DNA from: Natronospirillum sp965602035 | GTDB lineage: Bacteria; Pseudomonadota; Gammaproteobacteria; Pseudomonadales; Natronospirillaceae | Assembly: GCA_965602035.1 (NCBI GenBank) | Contig: OZ271919.1 | Coordinates: forward strand, 1,550,001-1,614,000 | Reading direction: 5' to 3' | Length of the DNA: 64,000 bases | Shown: positions 55,743 through 63,723 of the stretch, one piece after another | How the letters are laid out: each line of letters starts with the position of its first letter | Position numbering within the stretch: the stretch's first letter is position 1 | Notes under the pieces: model-generated | Seen by the model: only the letters and a program-made list of their open reading frames with translations | Told to the model about the DNA's origin: nothing | The model's database searches: none | Position numbers and translations under genes: made by a program

Positions 55743-57088
55743 ATCCGCCAGAAATAATTTTCATCGACGATGAAGCGGACCTGCGCCGCGTACTCGCCCA
55801 GAGCCTCAACCTGGAGGGGTTTTCGGTACAGACGTTTCCCGACGGTGCATCGGCGCTCGCCACGCTGACGCCACAGTTCAACGGTGTGGTGCTGTGTGAC
55901 TACCACATGCCGGGGTACCATGGTCTCGATATTCTGAAGGACATTCAGGCCCTGGATCCGGCCATTCCGGTCGTGATTCTCACCGGCCAGGGCGATATCA
56001 GCACCGCCGTAACGGCCATGCGACGTGGCGCCTACGATTTCATCGAAAAGCCGTTCGAGCATGACGAGCTCATAGAAGTACTGCGCAAGGCGCAGGAAAA
56101 GCGACAACTGGCAATGGAGAATCGGTATCTAAAGGGCCAGTTGGACCAGATCGACCGCCCGGGGCCGAAGCTGCTCGGGACGTCGCCGGCCATGCAGCGC
56201 CTGCTGGCCATGGTGAATTCACTGACGGGCACATCCGCCGATATTCTGCTGCACGGTGAAACCGGTTCGGGAAAAGATGCCCTCGCCCGGTATATTCATG
56301 AAACCAGCACCCGCAGAGCCAGGAACTATGTCGCCATCAACTGCGGGGCGGTACCGGAGAACCTGATCGAAAGCGAGCTGTTCGGGCATGAGGCCGGTGC
56401 GTTTACCGGGGCGGACCGGAAGCGAATCGGGAAGTTTGAACACGCGCACGGTGGCACCCTGTTTCTGGATGAGGTGGAAAGCATGCCGCACGCCCTGCAG
56501 GTTAAACTGCTGCGCGTGCTGGAAGAGCGCACAATCGAGCGGCTGGGGAGCAACACCAGCATTCCGATTGATGTGCGTATCATTGCGGCTACCAAGGAGG
56601 ACCTGAAAGCCCGCGCCCAGGCCGGCGAATTCAGGGCGGACCTTTATTACCGCCTGAATGTCGTCGAACTGCGCATTCCGCCGTTACGCGAGCGACCTGA
56701 TGACGTTCCGCTGCTGTTCCAGCATTTTGCATTGACCGCTGCCGAATTACATGGGCGGGAAATCATCCCCCTCGGGCCGGAACAGGCAACCTGGCTACGC
56801 CAACAATCATGGCCGGGCAACGTCCGGGAGCTGCGTAACCTCGCCGAGCGCTACGTGCTGATGGGTCCTGCTGCACTCAATGAGAACCACATGTTTTCCG
56901 ACCGAAGCCAGGAATCGCGCAGCCTGGCCGAAACAGTCGGCGCCTTCGAGCGGTCCGTGATTCAGGAATCGCTGCGGTCCAATAACGGCAGCATCAAGAA
57001 CACCATGCACGACCTGCAACTGGCCCGGAAAACTCTCTACGACAAGATGCGAAAGCACGGGCTGAACAAGGATTGGTACAAAGAGTGA
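55739..57088 (+). CDS. DctD-like sigma-54-dependent response regulator
   Basis: A 449-residue NtrC-family regulator. The receiver domain (1-120) has IIFIDDEADLR and phospho-acceptor Asp in VVLCDYHMPGYHG near residue 55. The AAA+ domain has Walker A GETGSGKDALARYIHE near residue 178, the sigma-54 contact loop GAFTGADRKR near residue 220 and Walker B GTLFLDEVE. A Fis-type helix-turn-helix ends the protein (SNNGSIKNTMHDLQLARKTLYDKMRKHGL). It pairs with the overlapping kinase and probably activates the sigma-54 promoter at 53684-53699. Confidence 0.93.
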   Translation: MNPPEIIFIDDEADLRRVLAQSLNLEGFSVQTFPDGASALATLTPQFNGVVLCDYHMPGYHGLDILKDIQALDPAIPVVILTGQGDISTAVTAMRRGAYDFIEKPFEHDELIEVLRKAQEKRQLAMENRYLKGQLDQIDRPGPKLLGTSPAMQRLLAMVNSLTGTSADILLHGETGSGKDALARYIHETSTRRARNYVAINCGAVPENLIESELFGHEAGAFTGADRKRIGKFEHAHGGTLFLDEVESMPHALQVKLLRVLEERTIERLGSNTSIPIDVRIIAATKEDLKARAQAGEFRADLYYRLNVVELRIPPLRERPDDVPLLFQHFALTAAELHGREIIPLGPEQATWLRQQSWPGNVRELRNLAERYVLMGPAALNENHMFSDRSQESRSLAETVGAFERSVIQESLRSNNGSIKNTMHDLQLARKTLYDKMRKHGLNKDWYKE

Positions 57089-57108
57089 GGGAAAGCACCC
57101 CGCCGTCT

Positions 57109-58017
57109 TCAGAGAAGCATCCAGACCCACAGAGGTATCACCGCAAAGCCCAGCAGCGACTGCACGGTGATTATGTTGGCCATCAATGATGCATCTCCGC
57201 CCAACTGCCGCGCCAGAATATAGCCTGACGACGCGGTTGGCATGCAGGCCAGCAGCACGACAATCTGCTGCACTGCCGGGCCGAGATTCAGCGCCACCGC
57301 CAACCCCCACATGATGGCCGGCATGGCTACAAATTTGAGCAGGCTGGAAAGGCTCATCAAGACCAGACTGCCCGTCAGCCGCATGGGGTTGAGGGCCACT
57401 CCGACCGCCAACAGGCCGAGTGGCAACGCCGTGGCCCCGAGAAAAGACAGCGTATCCGCGGTCCACCCGGGAAGCCCCGCCCCCGACAGATTCAGCGCCA
57501 GGCCAATCGCGCAGGACACAATCAGGGGGTTGGTCGCCAGATCACGACCGATTTTCGCAACCGAGGGTTTTCCGCCCCCCAGGGCGATCGCGAATGCCAG
57601 CACGCAGGCCACGTTTAACAGCGGGATCTTCAGCCCGATCACCACGGCCGCAATGGACAGCCCCGCATCACCGAAAAGCGCACTGGCCGCCGCAAGCCCT
57701 ATGAATGTATTGAACCGTATTGCACCCTGATACGCCGACGTCAGGGCCGGCGCGCCTGTCCTGAGCCAGAATTGCAGACCAACCACCAGTAGACTGGTCA
57801 GGCCGAGCCCCCCGGCCAGCACCAGCGCCAACGGGAGCAGACTGACACCCGACAGATCCGTCAGGGCAATACGATGTACCAGCAACGCCGGAAACAACAG
57901 GTAATAGGTGAGGCGCTCAATGCCCTGCCAGTACTGCCGGCCCGGGAAGTTCAGCCAGTTGAGAAAGGCCCCCAGCAGGATGAGCAGGAAAACCGGGCCG
58001 AGTGCAGACGCAATCAC
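57109..58017 (-). CDS. AEC-family (auxin efflux carrier-like) transporter
   Basis: A 302-residue membrane protein with ten predicted hydrophobic segments in two halves, typical of AEC permeases: LILLGAFLNWLNFPGRQYWQGIERLTYYLLFPALLVHRIA at the N-terminus and VVLLACMPTASSGYILARQLGGDASLMANIITVQSL near residue 255. Bacterial members include malate and malonate carriers. It converges on the DctD-like gene with a 20-base gap and follows cheV on the same strand by 11 bases. Substrate unknown. Confidence 0.88.
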   Translation of the reverse strand: MIASALGPVFLLILLGAFLNWLNFPGRQYWQGIERLTYYLLFPALLVHRIALTDLSGVSLLPLALVLAGGLGLTSLLVVGLQFWLRTGAPALTSAYQGAIRFNTFIGLAAASALFGDAGLSIAAVVIGLKIPLLNVACVLAFAIALGGGKPSVAKIGRDLATNPLIVSCAIGLALNLSGAGLPGWTADTLSFLGATALPLGLLAVGVALNPMRLTGSLVLMSLSSLLKFVAMPAIMWGLAVALNLGPAVQQIVVLLACMPTASSGYILARQLGGDASLMANIITVQSLLGFAVIPLWVWMLL

Positions 58018-58028
58018 CGAACCGGCTC

Positions 58029-58955
58029 TCAGGACGCCAGCGCTTCGGCCACCCGTTCCTGAATCAACCGGGCCAGGGCGTTCGGGTCAAACTTCGTGAG
58101 GTAGGTATCACAGCCCGATTTCTTGACCAGCTCACTGTTGAAGCGCCCGTCAATCGAGCTGTGGACGATGACAAAAAGCCCGTTCAACAACGGGTGGCTG
58201 CGAATTTCCCGCGTCAGTGTGTAACCGTCCATCACCGGCATTTCCGCATCCGTGATCACGCAGAGCAGGCGCTGTTCCGCCGGTTTGCCGTTGCTGGTCA
58301 ATGACTCCAGTATGTCCAGTGCCTGCTGGCCGTCCATGGCAGTAAGCACTTTGAGCCCGAAGGGTTCCAGCGCTCGCCGGGTATGGGCAATGGCCGTTGA
58401 CGAATCATCCACCATCAGAATTTCCTGACCTTCGGCGAACGCCAATACGGTGGGGTCGAGATCGACATCGGTTATTGCTGTGCGCGGTGGCTGAACCTGC
58501 GCGAGAATCCGTTCCACATCAATGATTTCAATGATTGTGCCTTCAATATCCGCTACCGCGGTCAGGTAGTTCGACTTGCCTGAGCCATGCGGTGGCCGCT
58601 TGATCGTCTGCCAGTTCAGATTCAGTATCTTGTCGACCGCGCTGACCATGAACGCCTGCGTACTGCCGTTGAACTCGGTCACCACCAGCTTGGTCTCATC
58701 ATCCGGTACCAGTGGCTTTCTGCCCATGGAAGCGGCCAGGTCAAACACCGGCGTCGATTTACCCCGCAGGTGCGCGACCCCCCGCACACTCGGGTGCTGG
58801 CCGGGCATCAGAGTCACCGCAGGCAGCGGCACGATTTCACGTACCTTGAAAATATTGATGCCGTAGAGCTGCCGACCACCCACCTTGAACAGCAGCACCT
58901 GCAGCCGGTTATGGTCCATGGCGGCTTCATTGGGGGCATTGCGCTTGTCGGTCAT
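58029..58955 (-). CDS. cheV: CheV-type chemotaxis coupling protein (CheW plus receiver)
   Basis: A 308-residue protein with an N-terminal CheW-like domain (VLLFKVGGRQLYGINIFKVREIV near residue 20; GVAHLRGKSTPVFDLAASMG near 60) and a C-terminal receiver domain (LMVDDSSTAIAHTRRALEPFG near residue 180) with Asp in CVITDAEMPVMDGYTL near residue 235. CheV couples chemoreceptors to CheA, with phosphorylation modulating coupling. No other chemotaxis gene is in the window. Confidence 0.92.
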   Translation of the reverse strand: MTDKRNAPNEAAMDHNRLQVLLFKVGGRQLYGINIFKVREIVPLPAVTLMPGQHPSVRGVAHLRGKSTPVFDLAASMGRKPLVPDDETKLVVTEFNGSTQAFMVSAVDKILNLNWQTIKRPPHGSGKSNYLTAVADIEGTIIEIIDVERILAQVQPPRTAITDVDLDPTVLAFAEGQEILMVDDSSTAIAHTRRALEPFGLKVLTAMDGQQALDILESLTSNGKPAEQRLLCVITDAEMPVMDGYTLTREIRSHPLLNGLFVIVHSSIDGRFNSELVKKSGCDTYLTKFDPNALARLIQERVAEALAS

Positions 58956-59122
58956 AGGTCAGTTCGCTATGGAATGAAAGTGGTCGCCACAACAGTGTAT
59001 CGGTCACGATGAACCGTAGTTTAGCAAACATCGACGGGGGATATTCTACGACGAAGGACGTCACGAGCAGGAGCTGCAGAATGCTGCGATTCGCGACGTG
59101 CCGTCGCTCCTGGAATAATCGG

Positions 59123-59144
59123 TGGTACCAGAGGCCGGACTCGA
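59123..59144 (-). repeat. Duplicate of the tRNA-Leu 3' end (acceptor and T-arm)
   Basis: These 22 bases repeat exactly the 3' end of tRNA-Leu (59206-59227), in the same orientation, 61 bases apart. Between them is a 7-bp hairpin (CCGGCAC-GGAGGA-GTGCCGG, 59161-59180). The copy looks like a remnant of an attachment-site-type duplication or a decayed tRNA gene; no integrase or foreign gene accompanies it. Confidence 0.7.
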
Positions 59145-59205
59145 CGGTCCGACGTCTCGGCCGGCACGGAGGAGTGCCGGTTCGAGCCACCCATAATTCA
59201 AAGAT

Positions 59206-59292
59206 TGGTACCAGAGGCCGGACTCGAACCGGCACGGGTTTTACCCCAACGGATTTTGAGTCCGTCGTGTCTACCAATTTCACCACTCTGGC
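59206..59292 (-). tRNA. tRNA-Leu(CAA)
   Basis: An 87-base class II tRNA with encoded CCA: acceptor stem GCCAGAG/CTCTGGT, anticodon stem ACGGA/TCCGT with loop CTCAAAA (anticodon CAA), a variable arm GTTGGGGTAAAACCCGT, and T-arm GCCGGTTCGAGTCCGGC. It lies downstream of the uspA-TRAP operon with its own promoter. Confidence 0.96.
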
Positions 59293-59314
59293 ACAGGCGG
59301 TTGGAACGCTGGGC

Positions 59315-59342
59315 ATTCTACAATAACGCCCCGGCGAGTCAA
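59315..59342 (-). promoter_or_regulatory. Promoter of tRNA-Leu overlapping the uspA terminator
   Basis: TTGACT (59337-59342) and TAGAAT (59315-59320) on the minus strand are 16 bases apart, and the expected start near 59308 is about 16 bases before the tRNA 5' end. The -35 lies inside the loop and arm of the uspA terminator hairpin. Confidence 0.7.
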
Positions 59343-59356
59343 TGCTCACCGGGGCG
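59327..59356 (-). terminator. Terminator of the TRAP system 2 - uspA operon
   Basis: CGCCCCGG pairs with CCGGGGCG, extended by GAG/CTC around a short loop, 10 bases after the uspA stop; on the minus strand it is followed by TTATTG. The same bases carry part of the tRNA-Leu promoter. Confidence 0.65.
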
Positions 59357-59365
59357 CGAGTCAGG

Positions 59366-59797
59366 TCAGCGCACCACCAGTACCGAGGTCGTGGCGCGCT
59401 CCACAACGCGTGACGCAACCGAGCCCAGGAAGAACGATTCCGCCCGATTGTGCGACCGGCTCGGAATCACGATCAGATCGGCGCGGGTGCGCTCCGCTTC
59501 CTGCAGAATGCCCTTGTACGGGTTGCCATCAACCACGCTCAGCTTGACCGGCACATCGTCAGGAACCATGGGGCTGACGAGCGTTTTCAGTTGCTCATAC
59601 ACTTCGTCCAGAATGTCTTCCATGGCCGCTTGCGGAAACTGTGAAGCCACCCAGGGCGACCCGTAGCCCGGAATTACTGTCACGACATGGATGATGCCTT
59701 CTGTCGGCAGCGACATCCGCACGGCATCCTTCATCGCCCGCTCTGTCAGCTTGGTATCCGCTGACATCGAAACAGGCACAAGTACGTTCTTGTACAT
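59366..59797 (-). CDS. UspA-family protein linked to TAXI TRAP system 2 (TeaD-like position)
   Basis: A 143-residue single Usp domain: MYKNVLVPVSMSADTKLTERAM at the N-terminus and LIVIPSRSHNRAESFFLGSVASRVVERATTSVLVVR at the end. The usual G-x2-G before the phosphate loop is replaced (SRSHNRAESFF), though GSVAS remains, so nucleotide binding may be altered. It starts only a few bases after the fused permease stop. In Halomonas the ectoine TRAP transporter TeaABC is regulated by the UspA-like TeaD; the same layout suggests a regulatory subunit here. Confidence 0.88.
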   Translation of the reverse strand: MYKNVLVPVSMSADTKLTERAMKDAVRMSLPTEGIIHVVTVIPGYGSPWVASQFPQAAMEDILDEVYEQLKTLVSPMVPDDVPVKLSVVDGNPYKGILQEAERTRADLIVIPSRSHNRAESFFLGSVASRVVERATTSVLVVR

Positions 59798-59801
59798 TGT
59801 T

Positions 59802-62420
59802 CTAGCCCTCCTGAGGCGCTGCAGCAGCGCGATTGTCGCCCCCGCTATCCCGTCGCCGCTTCTGCAGCCAGCCGATCAGCAGCAGCAACAGAATGGCCGG
59901 CAACCACATCACTTCCTTCGGCAAGCGGTCTGCCGGCAACTCGGCCACATGTATCTGCCACCCGAAATCCAGGCCGGCTTCGGCGGCTGTTGAGCCGAAC
60001 ATCACCGAACTCACCTGCAGACTGTCACCGCTTTCGGAGAACCCGCTCATGCCGAGAGCGCGCAGACGTGCCTCGCCGGAGTCAGCCTGTGGCCCCAGCG
60101 GCAGGCGCATATAGGTGTCGATGGTACGGCCTTCCATGTTCATGCCGGAAGCCCGGATACGCAGTTCATAATCAGCCGGCAGGGTTTCCACGAGTTCCAC
60201 TATTTCGGAACCGGGTACCTGCTCGAACGGCGGCTCAATACGGTCCCACCAGAACCCGGGCCGGAACAGCGTGAAGGCAATCAGCAGCAGACCGATGGTT
60301 TCATACCAGCGCGTCTTCGTGAGCCACCAGCCCTGGGTTGCCGCCGCGAACAGCAACATAGCCGCCAGTGCGGTAATGATGACCCCCAACAGGTTCCAGA
60401 TGCTGGTAATGTCGATCAGCAGCAGGTTGGTATTGAAAATAAACATGAACGGCAGAATGGCCGTGCGAATGTCATAGGCGAAGCCCTGAACGCCGGTCAT
60501 TATCGGGTCCGAGCGCGCCACTGCAGACGCGGCAAACGCCGCGAGACCCACGGGGGGCGTGTCGTCCGCCAGAATACCGAAGTAGAAAACGAACAGGTGC
60601 GCCGCGATCAACGGCACGACCAGCCCGTTCTGGGCGCCCAGAGTCACGATAACCGGTGCCATCAAAGTGGACACCACTATGTAGTTGGCCGTCGTGGGCA
60701 GGCCCATGCCGAGAATCAGGCTCATGATGGCCGTAAAAATCAGCATCAGCAGCAGGTTTCCGCCAGACAGAAATTCCACGAAATCTGTCATCACCAGACC
60801 GATACCGGTCAACGTTACAGTGCCGACCACAATACCGGCGGCTGCCGTTGCGACACCGATACCCACCATGTTCTTTGAGCCTTTGACCAGGCCCTCGAAC
60901 AGGTCAACGACGCCCTGCCATACCAGAGCCGGGTATTGCCCACTGCCGCGGAAGAATGCCTTCAGCGGCCGCTGTGTGAGCACAATGAAGATCATGAAGA
61001 TGGTGGCCCAGAAAACGGACAGCCCCGGCGAGAAGCGTTCTACGGCGAGCATCCAGACCAGCAGTACAACCGGTAGAAGGTAATAAAGCCCCGACTTTAC
61101 AGTCGGCCCCACTTCAGGGGTGACAGTAAGCTCATCATCGACGGAGTCGACTTTGAGTTCGGGGTACTGGCAGGCGTACCAGACCAGCGCGATATAGCTG
61201 ACCAGAATCAGCCCCATAATCAGCGGTGTGGCAACCGGGCCCATCAGCACGCGAATCCAGCCGATGCCGTAGTAGACCACCAGTGTCAGTATTGACAGGC
61301 CGATGAATACGGTCAGAAAACTGATCAGCGACTGCATGGCAGTGACATGACGCGGGCGGGGAATGCCCTTCATGCCCGCTTTTACCGCCTCCAGGTGCAC
61401 CATGTAAATGAGCGCAATATAGGAAATCAAAGCCGGCAGTATGGCGTGGGTAATGACCTCAATGTAGGAGATGCCCACATATTCCACCATCAGGAAGGCA
61501 GCGGCGCCCATGATCGGCGGCGTCAGCTGCCCATTGGTGGAAGAGGCCACTTCGACCGCACCGGCCTTGGTGCCGGGAAAACCCACCCGCTTCATGAGCG
61601 GAATGGTGAACGTGCCCGTGGTCACCACATTGGCGATCGATGACCCGGAAATAATGCCAGTAAGACCGGAAGCCACCACCGCCGCCTTGGCCGGACCGCC
61701 TTTCATATGCCCCAGCAGAGAAAACGCCACCTGAATAAAATAATTGCCGGCACCGGCCCGATCGAGCAGTGAACCGAACAGCACGAACAGAAACACAAAG
61801 CTCGCGGATACACCGATCGCGACACCGAACACGCCCTCGGCCGTCAGCCACTGGTGCGACATGATGCGCTGAAAGCTCCGCCCGCTGTGGGAAATTACGT
61901 CGGGCATGTACTGGCCGAAAGCCGTGTACGTCAGGAATACCAACGCCACAATCATCAGGGGTTTTCCGAGCGCCCGCCGTGTTGCCTCGAGCAGCAACAC
62001 CATGCCGATACCGGCCATGACCAGGTCCATGGTGATCGGCCGGCCCGGACGCTGGGCCAGGGCTTCGTAGTTCACAACCAGATACAGCGCCGCCGAGCTG
62101 GCCAGGATTGCAAACACCCAATCGTGCCAGGGCACATGCGATTGCGGTGACCGTTTGAAGGCTGGGAACGTCAGAAAAGTAAGAAAAATGGCGAAGGCCA
62201 GGTGAATCGGGCGCACCAGTGTCGTGGAAAGCAACGCAAACGGCGAGGCCACCCACAATTGAAACAGGGCCCAGGCAACGCATACGACCAGAATCAGTAT
62301 GCCGGTGAATCCCTTCGGTGCACGGGCACCGCTTTCAGTCTCGAGTAACGCCTTCAGAGTGGCGTCCTTGTCATCCACCTGGACGTTGTCCGGTTGATGC
62401 GACGATTGTTGTTGTGTCAT
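59802..62420 (-). CDS. TRAP transporter fused permease, 4TM/12TM, TAXI type (system 2)
   Basis: An 872-residue fused TRAP permease, about 145 residues longer than that of system 1. The DctM-like core has GLTGIISGSSIANVVTTGTFTIPLMKRVGFPGTKAGAVEVASSTNGQLTPPIMGAAAFLMVEY near residue 255 and MGLPTTANYIVVSTLMAPVIVTLGAQNG near residue 575. After the last typical segments comes a soluble region (about 730-840) with a PDZ-like or DUF3394 type C-terminal extension ending at a final membrane helix (WLPAILLLLLIGWL). The binding-protein gene lies upstream and uspA follows. Confidence 0.92.
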   Translation of the reverse strand: MTQQQSSHQPDNVQVDDKDATLKALLETESGARAPKGFTGILILVVCVAWALFQLWVASPFALLSTTLVRPIHLAFAIFLTFLTFPAFKRSPQSHVPWHDWVFAILASSAALYLVVNYEALAQRPGRPITMDLVMAGIGMVLLLEATRRALGKPLMIVALVFLTYTAFGQYMPDVISHSGRSFQRIMSHQWLTAEGVFGVAIGVSASFVFLFVLFGSLLDRAGAGNYFIQVAFSLLGHMKGGPAKAAVVASGLTGIISGSSIANVVTTGTFTIPLMKRVGFPGTKAGAVEVASSTNGQLTPPIMGAAAFLMVEYVGISYIEVITHAILPALISYIALIYMVHLEAVKAGMKGIPRPRHVTAMQSLISFLTVFIGLSILTLVVYYGIGWIRVLMGPVATPLIMGLILVSYIALVWYACQYPELKVDSVDDELTVTPEVGPTVKSGLYYLLPVVLLVWMLAVERFSPGLSVFWATIFMIFIVLTQRPLKAFFRGSGQYPALVWQGVVDLFEGLVKGSKNMVGIGVATAAAGIVVGTVTLTGIGLVMTDFVEFLSGGNLLLMLIFTAIMSLILGMGLPTTANYIVVSTLMAPVIVTLGAQNGLVVPLIAAHLFVFYFGILADDTPPVGLAAFAASAVARSDPIMTGVQGFAYDIRTAILPFMFIFNTNLLLIDITSIWNLLGVIITALAAMLLFAAATQGWWLTKTRWYETIGLLLIAFTLFRPGFWWDRIEPPFEQVPGSEIVELVETLPADYELRIRASGMNMEGRTIDTYMRLPLGPQADSGEARLRALGMSGFSESGDSLQVSSVMFGSTAAEAGLDFGWQIHVAELPADRLPKEVMWLPAILLLLLIGWLQKRRRDSGGDNRAAAAPQEG

Positions 62421-62448
62421 TCGTCCATCCTCTGCACTCGCTGCGACG

Positions 62449-62483
62449 AAAAAGGCCGGGCGAGATCTTCTCTGCGCCCGGCC
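62449..62483 (-). terminator. Intrinsic terminator between TRAP system 2 binding-protein and permease genes
   Basis: A 9-bp GC-rich stem (GGCCGGGCG with CGCCCGGCC) is followed on the minus strand by TTTTT. It lies about 30 bases before the permease start and after the binding-protein stop, so it should act as an attenuator, letting only part of transcription reach the permease and uspA. Confidence 0.72.
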
Positions 62484-62500
62484 GGTATTGCGGACTGAAT

Positions 62501-62600
62501 CGCGGCCTTTTGGCCGCTCCTACCATTGAACAACACCCGTAGGAGCGGCGGTACGCCGCGATGAGCCTGCGGAGTCGCGGCCTGCCGGCCGCTCCTACAG
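62501..62600. repeat. Cluster of three REP-like units
   Basis: Three copies of a CGCGGCC-NNN-GGCCGCTCCTAC type unit occur in 100 bases: forward at 62501-62523, reversed at 62539-62561, and forward at 62576-62600. The first two form an inverted pair. The unit resembles pseudomonad REP sequences. It lies in the gap between binding-protein and permease genes, next to a terminator. Confidence 0.75.
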
Positions 62601-62613
62601 ACTCAGGCTCGGC

Positions 62614-63600
62614 TTACATCCAGCCGCGCTCACGGTAATAACGCTCAGCGCCCGGATGCAGAGGTGCAGACAGACCATTGGAGATCATGTCTTCAGGCTG
62701 CAGGTTGTTCAGCGCCGGATGGAGGCCACGGAATGAATCCAGCCCTTCAAACACGGAACGAACCAGGTGATAGACCACATCATCGTCGACATCTGCTGAC
62801 GTCACGAGTGTTGCTGCCACACCGAAGGTTGTTGTGTCGTCCGGGTTGCCGTTATACATGCCGCCCGGAATGGTTGCCTTAGCGTAGTACGGGTTATTCT
62901 CGATAAGAGAATCCACCGCGGGGCCAGTGATATCAACCAGCACGCCCGGGCAGGATGTCGTGGCTTCCTGAATCGCACCACTCGGGTGGCCGACGACGTA
63001 GGCAATAGCATCGACCTGATTGTCACACATTGCGGCCGCCATCTGTGCCGCCGGCAGGTCCGCCGCTTCCGAGTAGACACTGAAGTCTTTGCCCTGGCTT
63101 TCCAGGAATACTTCCAGAGTTGCACGCTGCCCTGAGCCCGGGTTGCCCACGTTGAAGCGCATACCCTCAAGGTCATCAATGTGGTCTACGTTGGCATCCT
63201 CACGGGCGACAACCGTCAGCGGTTCACCGTGCAGTTTGAAAACCGCACGCAGATCTTCGAAGGCATCGCCTTCAAACTGCACTTCACCGTTGTAAGCGTT
63301 GTACTGAACATCACTCTGCGCAATACCGAAATCCAGCTCACCGGCACGAATGGTGTTGATGTTGAAGACCGAACCACCGGTACTCTCAACACCACAGCGG
63401 ATACCATGGGCCGCACCGGTCGTGCGCTCGGCGTTCATCAGTCGGCAGATAGCTCCGCCGGCCGGATAGTAAACACCGGTGACACCGCCGGTACCGATAC
63501 TGATGAAATTCTGGGCATTGGCGGTCGTCGCCATGCCGCCGGCAAGCGCGATGCCCGCGGCTGCAATGCCGGTCGTCAATGTTTTTGTCAGTGTGCGCAT
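62614..63600 (-). CDS. TAXI-family TRAP transporter solute-binding protein (system 2)
   Basis: A 328-residue exported protein with signal MRTLTKTLTTGIAAAGIALAGGMATTANAQ. The TAXI hallmark FISIGTGGVTGVYYPAGGAICRLMNAER follows at once, then RFNVGNPGSGQRATLEVFL near residue 135 and VDAIAYVVGHPSGAIQEA near 185. The start at 63600 has a GGAG seven bases upstream; further open codons upstream lack a signal-peptide pattern. Ligand unknown; the pair with permease and UspA forms a complete transport operon. Confidence 0.92.
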   Translation of the reverse strand: MRTLTKTLTTGIAAAGIALAGGMATTANAQNFISIGTGGVTGVYYPAGGAICRLMNAERTTGAAHGIRCGVESTGGSVFNINTIRAGELDFGIAQSDVQYNAYNGEVQFEGDAFEDLRAVFKLHGEPLTVVAREDANVDHIDDLEGMRFNVGNPGSGQRATLEVFLESQGKDFSVYSEAADLPAAQMAAAMCDNQVDAIAYVVGHPSGAIQEATTSCPGVLVDITGPAVDSLIENNPYYAKATIPGGMYNGNPDDTTTFGVAATLVTSADVDDDVVYHLVRSVFEGLDSFRGLHPALNNLQPEDMISNGLSAPLHPGAERYYRERGWM

Positions 63601-63673
63601 ACGAATCTCCATTCTATTGCTGTTATTTCCCCTTGTTGACCGAACAATCAGTGTCCCTCGGCCACGCATTTTC

Positions 63674-63701
63674 AGCATAATACGAATCTCGAATTTGGCA
63701 A
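63674..63701 (-). promoter_or_regulatory. Sigma-70 promoter of TRAP system 2
   Basis: TTGCCA (63696-63701) and TATGCT (63674-63679) on the minus strand are 16 bases apart, about 70 bases before the binding-protein start. No sigma-54 consensus is seen here, in contrast to system 1. Confidence 0.55.
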
Positions 63702-63723
63702 GAAATTAAGAAAATTCAGAAGC

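Noticed and set aside
58927..59418. A 163-codon frame across tRNA-Leu
   Set aside because: It translates the tRNA gene, its duplicate and a promoter; a familiar spurious call.
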